A DNA stretch of 7,520 bases, from positions 1 through 7,520 of the forward strand of contig CATLZI010000102.1 of the NCBI GenBank assembly GCA_950063125.1. The letters run 5' to 3'. Under the pieces are notes generated by a model. It was not told where the DNA came from. It did not search any database and saw only the letters and a program-made list of their open reading frames with translations. This document shows positions 1 to 6,478 of this stretch, one piece after another (the stretch's first letter is position 1; the number at the start of each line of letters is the position of its first letter). Both the position numbers and the translations under genes were made by a program. The DNA comes from an uncultured Porticoccus sp. Its GTDB lineage: Bacteria > Pseudomonadota > Gammaproteobacteria > Pseudomonadales > Porticoccaceae.

Positions 1-495
<495 letters not shown>

Positions 496-545
496 CAGCG
501 GGTTTTTGGTCGATTCACGGGTAAATCTCGCCACTTGATACAGCA

Positions 546-575
546 CAAAAAAGCCGACCTAAGGCCGGCTTTTTT
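546..575. terminator. Bidirectional intrinsic terminator between fadA and the lipoprotein gene
   Basis: An A-tract (546-552) precedes a GC-rich stem, AGCCG at 552-556 pairing with CGGCT at 566-570, which is followed by TTTTT (571-575). The symmetry gives a U-tract on either strand. It can therefore end fadA on the plus strand and the lipoprotein mRNA on the minus strand, as expected between convergent genes. Confidence 0.85.
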
Positions 576-589
576 GGGTTGGGAATACA

Positions 590-608
590 GGGATAACCCG
601 GTTATCCC
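590..608. repeat. Perfect 9-bp inverted repeat with 1-bp centre
   Basis: GGGATAACC (590-598) and GGTTATCCC (600-608) are exact reverse complements around a single C. The element begins four bases beyond the stop codon of the minus-strand lipoprotein gene and lies before the shared terminator. As RNA it could fold into an 8-bp stem with a 3-nt loop in the 3' UTR and protect the message. As DNA it could be a dyad binding site. No function is demonstrated by the sequence. Confidence 0.7.
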
Positions 609-612
609 ATTA

Positions 613-954
613 TTAGTTATCTTCTTCGACGGCTTCTTTGGCTTTCTCCCACTGTTCGTCAGAGGCTTCTTTGGCTTTTTCCCACTGTTCTTCAGTGGCT
701 TCTTCGGTCTTTTCCCATTGTTCGGAAGAGGTTTCTTTCACGTCATCGGCCATTTCTTTCATGCCTTCCTTTGCGTTTTCTGCCATTTCTTCAACGGCCT
801 CGCCAGTCTCTTCCATCGCCTGTTCGGTATTCTGAGCAGCCTCTTCCATCATGGGGCGCTCATCGGCTCCCTCGTCTTCTGCACAGGCTGACAGTAAAAA
901 AACGGCTATGATTGGCGTTGCCAGATAAGCCAGTAATTTGCGTGGTTTGTTCAT
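613..954 (-). CDS. Small lipoprotein made of 11-residue (hendecad) repeats, function unknown
   Basis: This 113-residue protein has a lipoprotein signal peptide: basic MNKPRK, a hydrophobic core, and lipobox LSAC with the lipidated Cys at 24. Ala at +2 instead of Asp predicts outer-membrane sorting by the Lol rule. After an acidic linker (25-43), residues 44-109 divide without gaps into six 11-residue units starting at 44, 55, 66, 77, 88 and 99. Glu is invariant at unit position 9. The last three units are nearly identical (EQWEKAKEA type) and the first three are diverged. Hendecads favour long amphipathic helices or right-handed coiled coils, as in LEA-like and apolipoprotein-like proteins. 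The mature part is rich in Glu and Lys, so it is probably an extended periplasmic helix. AGGA at 962-965 lies 7 nt before the ATG and supports this start. I do not recognise a named family. The long antisense reading frame over this gene is low-complexity Phe and is a shadow. Confidence 0.85.
   Translation of the reverse strand: MNKPRKLLAYLATPIIAVFLLSACAEDEGADERPMMEEAAQNTEQAMEETGEAVEEMAENAKEGMKEMADDVKETSSEQWEKTEEATEEQWEKAKEASDEQWEKAKEAVEEDN
628..726 (-). repeat. Three tandem 33-bp repeats inside the lipoprotein gene
   Basis: Three in-frame 33-bp units (694-726, 661-693, 628-660 in reading direction) encode protein units 4 to 6. The two gene-3'-proximal units differ at only a few bases and the third is slightly more diverged. 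This suggests recent in-frame duplication by slippage or unequal recombination. The period equals exactly one 11-residue protein repeat. Confidence 0.85.
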
Positions 955-1183
955 AATACTATCCTGTTGGTTCGGTGAATGTTGCGTGACTCGTTGTGGT
1001 GTATCTTAGGTTCTTATAATTTTCCTTCCGTCAGTAAAGACACTTGATGGGCTATCGTCAAGTTAATCACCACAAGACTTTCTCGGCGTAGGCATTTTTC
1101 CAGCAGTCACGCCATTGCTTTCACTCGGCGGGATGGCGGCTTTTTTGCTAGACTCTGCTGCAAAATGACCGGAGCTGATCAGC
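955..1183. promoter_or_regulatory. Divergent intergenic region with weak promoter candidates
   Basis: This 229-bp stretch separates the minus-strand lipoprotein gene from the plus-strand cupin gene and must hold start signals for one or both. A perfect plus-strand TATAAT lies at 1015-1020 but has no good -35 at normal spacing (TTGTGG at 994-999 gives only 15 bp). The same AT-rich patch gives TATAAG on the minus strand (1013-1018), with TTTACT (1033-1038) only 14 bp away. An extended -10 (TG-C-TAGACT, 1146-1154) lies 29 bp before the TTG start. An imperfect stem, CGCCAT 1110-1115 with ATGGCG 1133-1138 and a 17-nt loop, precedes TTTTTT (1141-1146) and looks like a weak terminator or attenuator. 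None is decisive. Confidence 0.3.
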
Positions 1184-2536
1184 TTGGATATTCTCCGAAC
1201 GAAAAACCCTGAACATGCCCTGGAGCAATGGCTTGCCAAGTCGGTGACCCCCTGGGATTACCTGGCTGTACGCTATGAGTATGTGCAGTATTACCTGCCC
1301 GATTCGCCGGTCATTGAGTTACTGGCTATTTTCCAGCAACTGGAGGGTCAGACAACTTTCACTGTAACTGCGCTGGACAAGTTGCTCGTCGATCAGCTGG
1401 CAGTGCTGGACTACGATTGTTTCGACCTGGGTGATTTTTGTGTTGCCTATGGCTTCCCTCTGCTTTTTCTCGATCGTCCCATGCGTCTGGAACCGGTGGC
1501 CATTGGCAAGCCTTGGGGCCGGGAAATCTGGTTTACCGGTATCGAGCAACGCGGCCAGTCCTATGTCAGTGATGGGGTCGCTCGCAGCCCGTTGCCCTGG
1601 GTGCTCTCGGCGGCACCGCGACGACTGGCGGCTGGCGCAGAACGCCACATCAATCTACTCAAGATACTCGACCCATTGCCGGAGGAAGTCTACGGCGATC
1701 TGTATTTTGAGCTCCATGAAGAAAAACGCGAAGTCTACGTGGTCACGCACATTGACCGCCAGGCCTGGCCGGAAGGCAAGGGTGCCATCCGTTTTGGTTT
1801 TGATCCCGAGGTTAAGGCATCCTATGCCTCTGAGGATGATTTCAGGTCGGACTTTCTGGCGGCCGTGAAACGCTATGAAGCTGTTCGCCGCAAGATCGAT
1901 GACCTTTTTGACCAGAGGCGCGAAGTGCTCGGTATCGACGCGAATGTGCCGGTGCCGGCCAGTTGCCTGCAGGACTGGTTCGACGAGCTGCCAGAGCACT
2001 TGCAGCAGCAGGAGCGTCAGTTGCGAGAGGACATGAACCGGTTTACGGCACTGTTGCCACTCTCCGTAGGCAATGTGGTCAAGGTCCCGCTGCTGACACC
2101 CCATGCATTGCAACACGGGGTTCGCACGGTGGAATTTCAGACCCCTGTCTATGAGCGGAGGATTTTGTCATTCGCCCAGAAAGTTCTCACCCAGGGGCAT
2201 TGGGATACGGAGCAGGCGGTAACCATGATGTCGCTTGAGACCCCGGATTTACCACAGCTGACAATATTGGAGGAAGGCCTGGGTTATCTGTTGGTTGAAG
2301 TGGTAGCTTTCGATGATTTCCGTGTGTGGCGGCTGACCCTGCTGCCGGGTTCTGGTTATCTGGTGCCTGCTACAGGCTATTATGGCCTGTTGATGGCGAT
2401 TGATGGTGTGGTTGTGTTGGGTGGGCACCACCTTCTGAAGGAAGAAGCGGTTTTGTTGCCCGCTGAACGAACGGAGACGCTGTTGATCAATCAGTCTGCA
2501 GAAGATGCTGTCGTATTGATCGCCCGGCCAACCTGA
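1184..2536 (+). CDS. Cupin protein resembling class I mannose-6-phosphate isomerase, TTG start
   Basis: This 450-residue soluble protein has no signal peptide or membrane segment. KPWGREIW (109-116) resembles the KPWG motif of type I phosphomannose isomerases. Residues 176-183 (ExHx4E: E176, H178, E183) match cupin motif 1, HxHx4E, with the first His replaced by Glu, where ManA has Gln. PLLTPH (302-307) followed by EFQTPVYERR (317-326) matches the second metal-binding strand, with H307 as ligand and R325 or R326 in the place of the substrate-binding Arg. Residues 371-450 look like the C-terminal jelly roll of ManA. An all-helical insert (about 211-290) separates the two halves of the metal site. 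The likely activity is sugar-phosphate isomerisation or sugar binding, but the substrate is inferred and uncertain. The TTG at 1184 is chosen because GGAG (1171-1174) lies 9 nt upstream, an in-frame TGA sits at 1166, and the next in-frame ATG is near codon 100. No clear terminator follows. Confidence 0.75.
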   Translation: MDILRTKNPEHALEQWLAKSVTPWDYLAVRYEYVQYYLPDSPVIELLAIFQQLEGQTTFTVTALDKLLVDQLAVLDYDCFDLGDFCVAYGFPLLFLDRPMRLEPVAIGKPWGREIWFTGIEQRGQSYVSDGVARSPLPWVLSAAPRRLAAGAERHINLLKILDPLPEEVYGDLYFELHEEKREVYVVTHIDRQAWPEGKGAIRFGFDPEVKASYASEDDFRSDFLAAVKRYEAVRRKIDDLFDQRREVLGIDANVPVPASCLQDWFDELPEHLQQQERQLREDMNRFTALLPLSVGNVVKVPLLTPHALQHGVRTVEFQTPVYERRILSFAQKVLTQGHWDTEQAVTMMSLETPDLPQLTILEEGLGYLLVEVVAFDDFRVWRLTLLPGSGYLVPATGYYGLLMAIDGVVVLGGHHLLKEEAVLLPAERTETLLINQSAEDAVVLIARPT

Positions 2537-2618
2537 CGTTTTTTAACTTTTCCGCGGATCACACCACACGGCCATCGGTTGTTGCTCAGTAGTGTGCGCT
2601 GTGGCAAAATCCACCCCC

Positions 2619-2648
2619 TTTGTCGAAAGCGGCTGTCTGCCGCATGAT
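2619..2648 (+). promoter_or_regulatory. Candidate sigma70 promoter for tRNA-Leu (and perhaps tig)
   Basis: TTGTCG (2619-2624) and CATGAT (2643-2648) each match the -35 and -10 consensus at four of six bases, with an 18-bp spacer. Initiation would fall near 2655, about 14 bases before the mature tRNA. A perfect short dyad, GCGGC-tgtct-GCCGC (2628-2642), fills the spacer. Nothing better is visible in the 132-bp gap after the cupin gene. The call is tentative. Confidence 0.35.
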
Positions 2649-2668
2649 TCGATATTACCCGGCTTATT

Positions 2669-2753
2669 GCGGACGTGGCGGAACTGGTAGACGCGCCAGA
2701 TTTAGGTTCTGGTATCGAGAGATGTGAGAGTTCGAGTCTCTCCGTCCGCACCA
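2669..2753 (+). tRNA. leuW: tRNA-Leu(UAG)
   Basis: This is an 85-nt class II tRNA. The acceptor GCGGACG (2669-2675) pairs with CGTCCGC (2743-2749), followed by discriminator A2750 and an encoded CCA (2751-2753). The anticodon stem CCAGA (2696-2700) pairs with TCTGG (2708-2712). The 7-nt loop 2701-2707 places TAG at 2703-2705, which reads CUN leucine codons, mainly CUA. A long variable arm (2713-2725, ATC/GAT stem) and the T-arm GAGAG-TTCGAGT-CTCTC (2726-2742) complete the fold. Length and layout match E. coli tRNA-Leu(UAG). No terminator follows before tig, so the precursor may be part of a longer transcript. Confidence 0.95.
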
Positions 2754-2792
2754 TAAAATTAATTAAGTTAGCGAACTATTCAGAGGACAATC

Positions 2793-4118
2793 ATGCAGGT
2801 TTCTATCGAAACAACTTCTGGTCTCGAACGTAAAATGACCCTGGGCGTACCGGCTGAGCGTATCGACGCCGAGGTGGACGAGCGCCTGAACAAAGCCAGT
2901 AAGACAGTTCGGCTGGACGGTTTCCGGAAGGGCAAAGTGCCCATGAATGTATTAAAGAAACGTTTTGGTGAGAGCATTCGACAGGAAGTTGTTGGTGAAG
3001 GGCTGGGTCGCACATTTGCTGAAGCTGTAGCCCAGGAGAAGCTTAAGCCTGCAGGGCGTCCTGAAATTGAGTCGGTGAAAAATGAACCGGGTCAGGATCT
3101 TGAGTTTGTCGCGACTTTTGAGGTTATGCCTGAGGTTATTTTGACGGATTTGACGAAAGTGGTCGTCACCAAGCCACTTGCCAAAGTGACAGAAGAAGAT
3201 GTCACTGCGATGATTGACGCATTGCGCAAGCAGAACGCAAGTTGGGAAGAGGTCAACCGTCCCGCCGTTAATGGTGATGAGGTCAATATCGACTACAACG
3301 GCCTCATGGATGGCAAGGAATTTGATGGGGGTTCTGCCAAGGAATTCATGCTCGATCTCGGTGCCAGCAAAGCGATTCCCGGGTTTGAAGAAGGGGTCGT
3401 GGGTATGTCTGCCGGCGAAGAGAAAGTGCTTTCGCTGACTTTCCCTGAAAACTATCACGCCGAAGAGTTGAAAGGAAAGCCTGTCGAGTTCACCATCAAG
3501 GTCAATGCAGTGACCGAGGCCGTCATGCCTCCGCTGGATGAAGCTTTTTTCGCGCTGTATGGCATGGAGCAGGGTACAGAAGAACGGTTCCGTGAAGTGG
3601 TTCGCCTGAATATGGAGCGTGACCTCAAGCAGGCATTGAAAACCAAGACCACAGGCCGGGTCATGGAGCAGCTGTGTAATCTGCACAGTGAACAAGAGAT
3701 CCCGGAAGTACTGATTGCCAGCGAAGTCACCAAGATGAAAAAACAGATGGCCGACCGCATGGGCGGTGGTGCCAGCAATTTTGATCCCGAGTTGCTACCC
3801 GATGACCTGTTTATGGATCAGGCGAAGCGTCGCTCCATTGTCAGCCTGATCATCAATGAAATCGTTAAAACCGAGAAGATCGAAACCAGCCCTGAAAGAG
3901 TTCGCGACCGTGTCGAAGAGATGGCTTCCACTTATGAGAAGCCAGAGGAAGTGGTCAAATATTACTACAGCAGCCAGGAGCTGATGAAGGGCGTAGAGTC
4001 TGCAGTGCTCCAGGATCAGGTGATTGATCATGTGCTTTCAGTAGCGACGGTCAATGAAGAGGAAGTCAGCTACCAGAAAGCCATTCAACCGGATCAGGAC
4101 GGCACGGCAGATTTCTAG
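2793..4118 (+). CDS. tig: Trigger factor, ribosome-associated chaperone and peptidyl-prolyl isomerase
   Basis: This 441-residue protein (E. coli 432) binds ribosomal protein uL23 at the exit tunnel and shelters nascent chains. The N-terminal ribosome-binding domain (about 1-115) carries the signature loop GFRKGKVP (43-50). An FKBP-type prolyl isomerase domain follows (about 155-240; GDEVNIDYNG, KAIPGFEEGVVGM). The C-terminal helical chaperone arms run from about 245 to 425, with a short acidic tail. AGAGGA (2782-2787) lies 5 nt before the ATG, which fixes the start. The gene begins 39 bp after the tRNA-Leu, with no hairpin between them. It ends upstream of a strong terminator, so it looks separate from clpP, although the two are neighbours in most gammaproteobacteria. 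No residue or length anomaly is visible. Confidence 0.98.
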   Translation: MQVSIETTSGLERKMTLGVPAERIDAEVDERLNKASKTVRLDGFRKGKVPMNVLKKRFGESIRQEVVGEGLGRTFAEAVAQEKLKPAGRPEIESVKNEPGQDLEFVATFEVMPEVILTDLTKVVVTKPLAKVTEEDVTAMIDALRKQNASWEEVNRPAVNGDEVNIDYNGLMDGKEFDGGSAKEFMLDLGASKAIPGFEEGVVGMSAGEEKVLSLTFPENYHAEELKGKPVEFTIKVNAVTEAVMPPLDEAFFALYGMEQGTEERFREVVRLNMERDLKQALKTKTTGRVMEQLCNLHSEQEIPEVLIASEVTKMKKQMADRMGGGASNFDPELLPDDLFMDQAKRRSIVSLIINEIVKTEKIETSPERVRDRVEEMASTYEKPEEVVKYYYSSQELMKGVESAVLQDQVIDHVLSVATVNEEEVSYQKAIQPDQDGTADF

Positions 4119-4171
4119 TATTCATTTATTCGGCCACTTGGGTTCAGTCATGATCCCGATGGCGTGTAGCG

Positions 4172-4213
4172 ACAGGCCCCAAGCTTCAAAGATGTTTGGG
4201 GCCTGTTGGTTTT
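4172..4213 (+). terminator. Intrinsic terminator after tig
   Basis: ACAGGCCCCAA (4172-4182) pairs perfectly with TTGGGGCCTGT (4196-4206), an 11-bp stem extendable by a G-U and a C-G pair. TTGGTTTT (4206-4213) follows. The U-tract is interrupted by GG, but the stem is very stable. It lies 53 bp beyond the tig stop and upstream of the clpP promoter. Confidence 0.8.
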
Positions 4214-4241
4214 AAGGGTGATCGGGAGCGGCCCGGGTTAC

Positions 4242-4269
4242 TTGCCTTCTCCCTACTGCTGGTTACAAT
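4242..4269 (+). promoter_or_regulatory. sigma70-type promoter for clpP
   Basis: TTGCCT (4242-4247) and TACAAT (4264-4269, five of six consensus bases) are separated by 16 bp. Initiation would fall near 4276 and give a leader of about 26 nt before the clpP ATG. The position just downstream of the tig terminator supports an independent clpP transcript. It does not match the sigma32 consensus. Confidence 0.6.
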
Positions 4270-4301
4270 GCTTCGACAGGTTTTTTCTTGAGTGAATATC
4301 T

Positions 4302-4934
4302 ATGAAATTTGATCTATCTTCGACGTCTGGTCTCGATGTGAGCAACGCAGGTGGCTTGGTGCCCATGGTGGTGGAGCAGTCTGCCCGCGGTGAACGTTCC
4401 TATGACATTTACTCCCGTTTATTAAAAGAGCGCGTTATTTTTCTGGTGGGACCTGTAGAGGATTACATGGCCAATCTGGTGGTGGCGCAGTTGTTGTTCC
4501 TGGAATCAGAGAATCCCGACAAGGATGTTCACCTGTATATCAACTCGCCCGGAGGGTCAGTGACCGCGGGCATGTCAATCTACGACACCATGCAATTTAT
4601 CAAGCCCCACGTCAGCACCATGTGTATTGGTCAGGCAGCCAGTATGGGTGCTTTCCTGCTGGCCGCCGGTGAGGCCGGAAAACGTTACTGCCTGCCAAAT
4701 TCCAGAGTCATGATTCATCAGCCCAGTGGTGGCTCTCAGGGACAGGCATCCGATATTCATATTCAGGCCCAGGAGATTCTTAAGATACGCGAGCGTTTGA
4801 ATGAGCGTCTTGCCTTCCATACTGGCCAGTCCATAGAACAAATCGCCCTCGATACCGAGCGGGATAAGTTTATGAGTGCCGAGGAATCACAAAAATATGG
4901 CATGATTGACCAGGTACTGGACAAACGTCCCTAG
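4302..4934 (+). CDS. clpP: ClpP, ATP-dependent Clp protease proteolytic subunit
   Basis: This 210-residue serine peptidase (E. coli 207) forms a double-heptamer chamber that cuts proteins fed in by ClpX or ClpA. The catalytic triad is intact: S114 in [12 protein letters not shown]139 in VMIHQP and D188 in [24 protein letters not shown] (80-98) includes the oxyanion-hole glycines. By alignment with the E. coli cleavage site, autoprocessing should fall between G17 and G18. That would leave a 193-residue mature enzyme beginning GLVPMV. The propeptide ([10 protein letters not shown]...) is unlike that of E. coli, as is usual. The Shine-Dalgarno is weak (GAG at 4290-4292, 9 nt spacing). clpX follows after 106 bp with no terminator, so the two are probably co-transcribed. 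Confidence 0.98.
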   Translation: MKFDLSSTSGLDVSNAGGLVPMVVEQSARGERSYDIYSRLLKERVIFLVGPVEDYMANLVVAQLLFLESENPDKDVHLYINSPGGSVTAGMSIYDTMQFIKPHVSTMCIGQAASMGAFLLAAGEAGKRYCLPNSRVMIHQPSGGSQGQASDIHIQAQEILKIRERLNERLAFHTGQSIEQIALDTERDKFMSAEESQKYGMIDQVLDKRP

Positions 4935-4962
4935 AGTCGTTAGGCTTTTTAAAAGAGAGAAT

Positions 4963-5022
4963 ATGTTTTATCTGTTTGATATAAAAGAATTTTATTTTCC
5001 CTTGTCGGTTAAAGATGAGTAA
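4963..5022 (+). CDS. Possible 19-codon upstream ORF between clpP and clpX
   Basis: ATG at 4963 opens a 19-codon frame (MFYLFDIKEF...) ending at TAA 5020-5022, 18 bp before the clpX ATG. The purine run AAAAGAGAGA (4951-4960) lies close upstream and could act as a Shine-Dalgarno. The clpP-clpX spacer is much more AT-rich than the flanking genes, so the frame may be chance. If translated, it could couple ribosome loading to clpX or act as a leader peptide. I do not recognise it. Confidence 0.15.
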   Translation: MFYLFDIKEFYFPLSVKDE

Positions 5023-5040
5023 ATTTGTAGAGATAGTATT

Positions 5041-6330
5041 ATGAGTGATGAGAAAACCGGAAAAGGGGAAGATGACGGCAAGTTGCTGTACTGTTCTTTC
5101 TGTGGCAAGAGTCAGCACGAAGTTCGCAAGCTGATTGCAGGTCCCTCGGTGTTTATCTGTGACGAATGTGTAGACCTCTGTAATGACATTATCACTGAAG
5201 AGATTCAGGAGGCTGATGCCGAACCCTCCAGTGAAGAGTTGCCCAAACCCAAAGAGATCAATGCGATTCTTGATCAGTATGTGATCGGCCAGGTGCGTGC
5301 CAAAAAAATCCTTTCTGTTGCCGTCTACAATCACTACAAGCGCCTGCAGAGTGGCGGCAAGGTTACCGAAAAGGATATCGAACTGGGCAAAAGTAACATT
5401 TTGCTGGTGGGCCCCACTGGCAGTGGCAAGACCCTGCTGGCCGAAACCCTGGCCCGCCTGCTGGATGTTCCCTTTACTATTGCCGATGCAACAACCCTCA
5501 CAGAAGCGGGTTATGTCGGGGAAGATGTTGAAAATATTATTCAGAAATTATTGCAGAAGTGTGATTATGACGTTGAGAAAGCCCAACGTGGTATCGTCTA
5601 TCTCGACGAAATTGATAAGATTTCCCGCAAATCGGATAACCCTTCCATTACCCGTGATGTGTCAGGCGAGGGGGTCCAGCAAGCCCTGTTGAAATTAATT
5701 GAAGGGACGGTTGCCTCGGTGCCGCCGCAGGGTGGACGCAAGCATCCTCAGCAGGAATTTTTGCAGGTGGATACTGGCAATATCCTTTTCATTTGCGGGG
5801 GTGCCTTTGCCGGCCTGGAAAAGGTTATCCAGGAGCGCTCCGATAAAGGCGGTATTGGCTTCAGCGCTCAGGTGAAAAGCAAGGACACCAGCAAAAATAT
5901 TGGTCAGACCCTCACAGACCTGGAGCCGGAAGATCTGGTGCGCTTTGGTCTGATACCGGAGTTCGTGGGGCGTCTGCCCGTGATCGCCACCCTCGAGGAG
6001 CTCGATCGGGAAGCATTGGTGAACATTCTGGTCGAGCCCAAAAATTCCCTGATCAAGCAATATGAGGCCATGTTTGAAATGGAAGGGGTGGAGTTGGATA
6101 TTCGTCGCGATGCGCTCGAGACCATTGCCGAGCGTGCACTGGAGAGGAAAACCGGTGCTCGTGGGTTGCGATCGATTATTGAAAACGTCCTCCTGGAAAC
6201 CATGTACAGCATTCCTTCTATGGATAATGTCTATAAAGTGGTGATCGACAGCGCGGTAATTCGTGGCGAGTCGGAGCCGCTACTGGTTTACGAAAATAAA
6301 GAGCAGCAAAAAGCTGCCAGTGATGAGTAA
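5041..6330 (+). CDS. clpX: ClpX, ATP-dependent unfoldase of the ClpXP protease
   Basis: This 429-residue AAA+ protein (E. coli 424) recognises substrates such as SsrA-tagged proteins, unfolds them and threads them into ClpP. The N-terminal zinc-binding domain has C18, C21, C40 and C43. Walker A is GPTGSGKT (124-131), the pore-1 loop is GYVG (157-160), and Walker B is IVYLDE (185-190). The second pore loop lies around RDVSGEGVQ (205-213), and the RKH loop that helps contact SsrA tags is at 233-235. The ClpP-docking IGF loop is at 272-274. PEFVGRLPV (306-314) carries the Arg finger at 311, and the sensor-2 motif is GARGLR (372-377). All key residues are present, so the protein should be active. 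The Shine-Dalgarno is modest (AGAG 5029-5032, 8 nt before ATG). The gene ends before a strong terminator. Confidence 0.98.
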   Translation: MSDEKTGKGEDDGKLLYCSFCGKSQHEVRKLIAGPSVFICDECVDLCNDIITEEIQEADAEPSSEELPKPKEINAILDQYVIGQVRAKKILSVAVYNHYKRLQSGGKVTEKDIELGKSNILLVGPTGSGKTLLAETLARLLDVPFTIADATTLTEAGYVGEDVENIIQKLLQKCDYDVEKAQRGIVYLDEIDKISRKSDNPSITRDVSGEGVQQALLKLIEGTVASVPPQGGRKHPQQEFLQVDTGNILFICGGAFAGLEKVIQERSDKGGIGFSAQVKSKDTSKNIGQTLTDLEPEDLVRFGLIPEFVGRLPVIATLEELDREALVNILVEPKNSLIKQYEAMFEMEGVELDIRRDALETIAERALERKTGARGLRSIIENVLLETMYSIPSMDNVYKVVIDSAVIRGESEPLLVYENKEQQKAASDE

Positions 6331-6348
6331 GCCTTTTTTTATCCCCGA

Positions 6349-6373
6349 AAGGCCCTGCGGGGCCTTCTTTTTT
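6349..6373 (+). terminator. Intrinsic terminator after clpX
   Basis: AAGGCCC (6349-6355) and GGGCCTT (6360-6366) form a perfect 7-bp stem with a 4-nt loop. A single C and then TTTTTT (6368-6373) follow. It lies 18 bp after the clpX stop and separates the clpP-clpX unit from lon. Confidence 0.9.
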
Positions 6374-6402
6374 GCCTGAAGACATTTATCTGTCGCTGGT
6401 CA

Positions 6403-6430
6403 CTTGTATTTACCCGTGTAAACCCCATAT
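6403..6430 (+). promoter_or_regulatory. sigma32 (heat-shock) promoter for lon
   Basis: CTTGTAT (6403-6409) and CCCCATAT (6423-6430) are separated by 13 bp. The sigma32 consensus is CTTGAAA, 11-16 bp, CCCCATNT. The -10 box matches at every defined base and the -35 keeps the CTTG core. Initiation near 6437 would give a leader of about 42 nt. lon is a known sigma32 regulon member in E. coli, so location and function agree. TTGTAT with CATATT (6426-6431, 16-bp spacer) could also serve as a weaker overlapping sigma70 promoter. Confidence 0.75.
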
Positions 6431-6478
6431 TTGCAGTAAGCTAATTTGTATTGAAACGCTCGCTAAAGAGGTTAGAGA

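Noticed and set aside
589..608. Resemblance of AGGGATAAC to part of the I-SceI homing endonuclease site
   Set aside because: Only half of the 18-bp site matches. The sequence is fully explained as one arm of a palindrome, and no intron or homing gene is present.
628..726. Regular 33-bp repeats considered as a CRISPR array
   Set aside because: The units are directly adjacent without unique spacers, they are in frame inside a lipoprotein gene, and no cas gene is present.
638..835. Plus-strand 65-codon Ser/Phe/Ala-rich frame
   Set aside because: It is another antisense shadow of the same repeat-bearing lipoprotein gene, with low-complexity composition.
535..891. Plus-strand 118-codon reading frame rich in Phe, Gly and Leu
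   Set aside because: It is antisense to the lipoprotein gene. Its Phe-rich repeats arise from the GAA/GAG/AAA codons of the 33-bp repeats read on the other strand, and it overlaps the terminator.
2628..2642. GCGGC-tgtct-GCCGC dyad as a terminator for the cupin gene
   Set aside because: The stem is short, has no following T-tract, and falls within the likely tRNA promoter spacer.
2952..3695. Minus-strand 247-codon open frame
   Set aside because: It lies wholly inside tig, which is unmistakable by its domain motifs. The frame has no recognisable motif and no neighbour in its own orientation.
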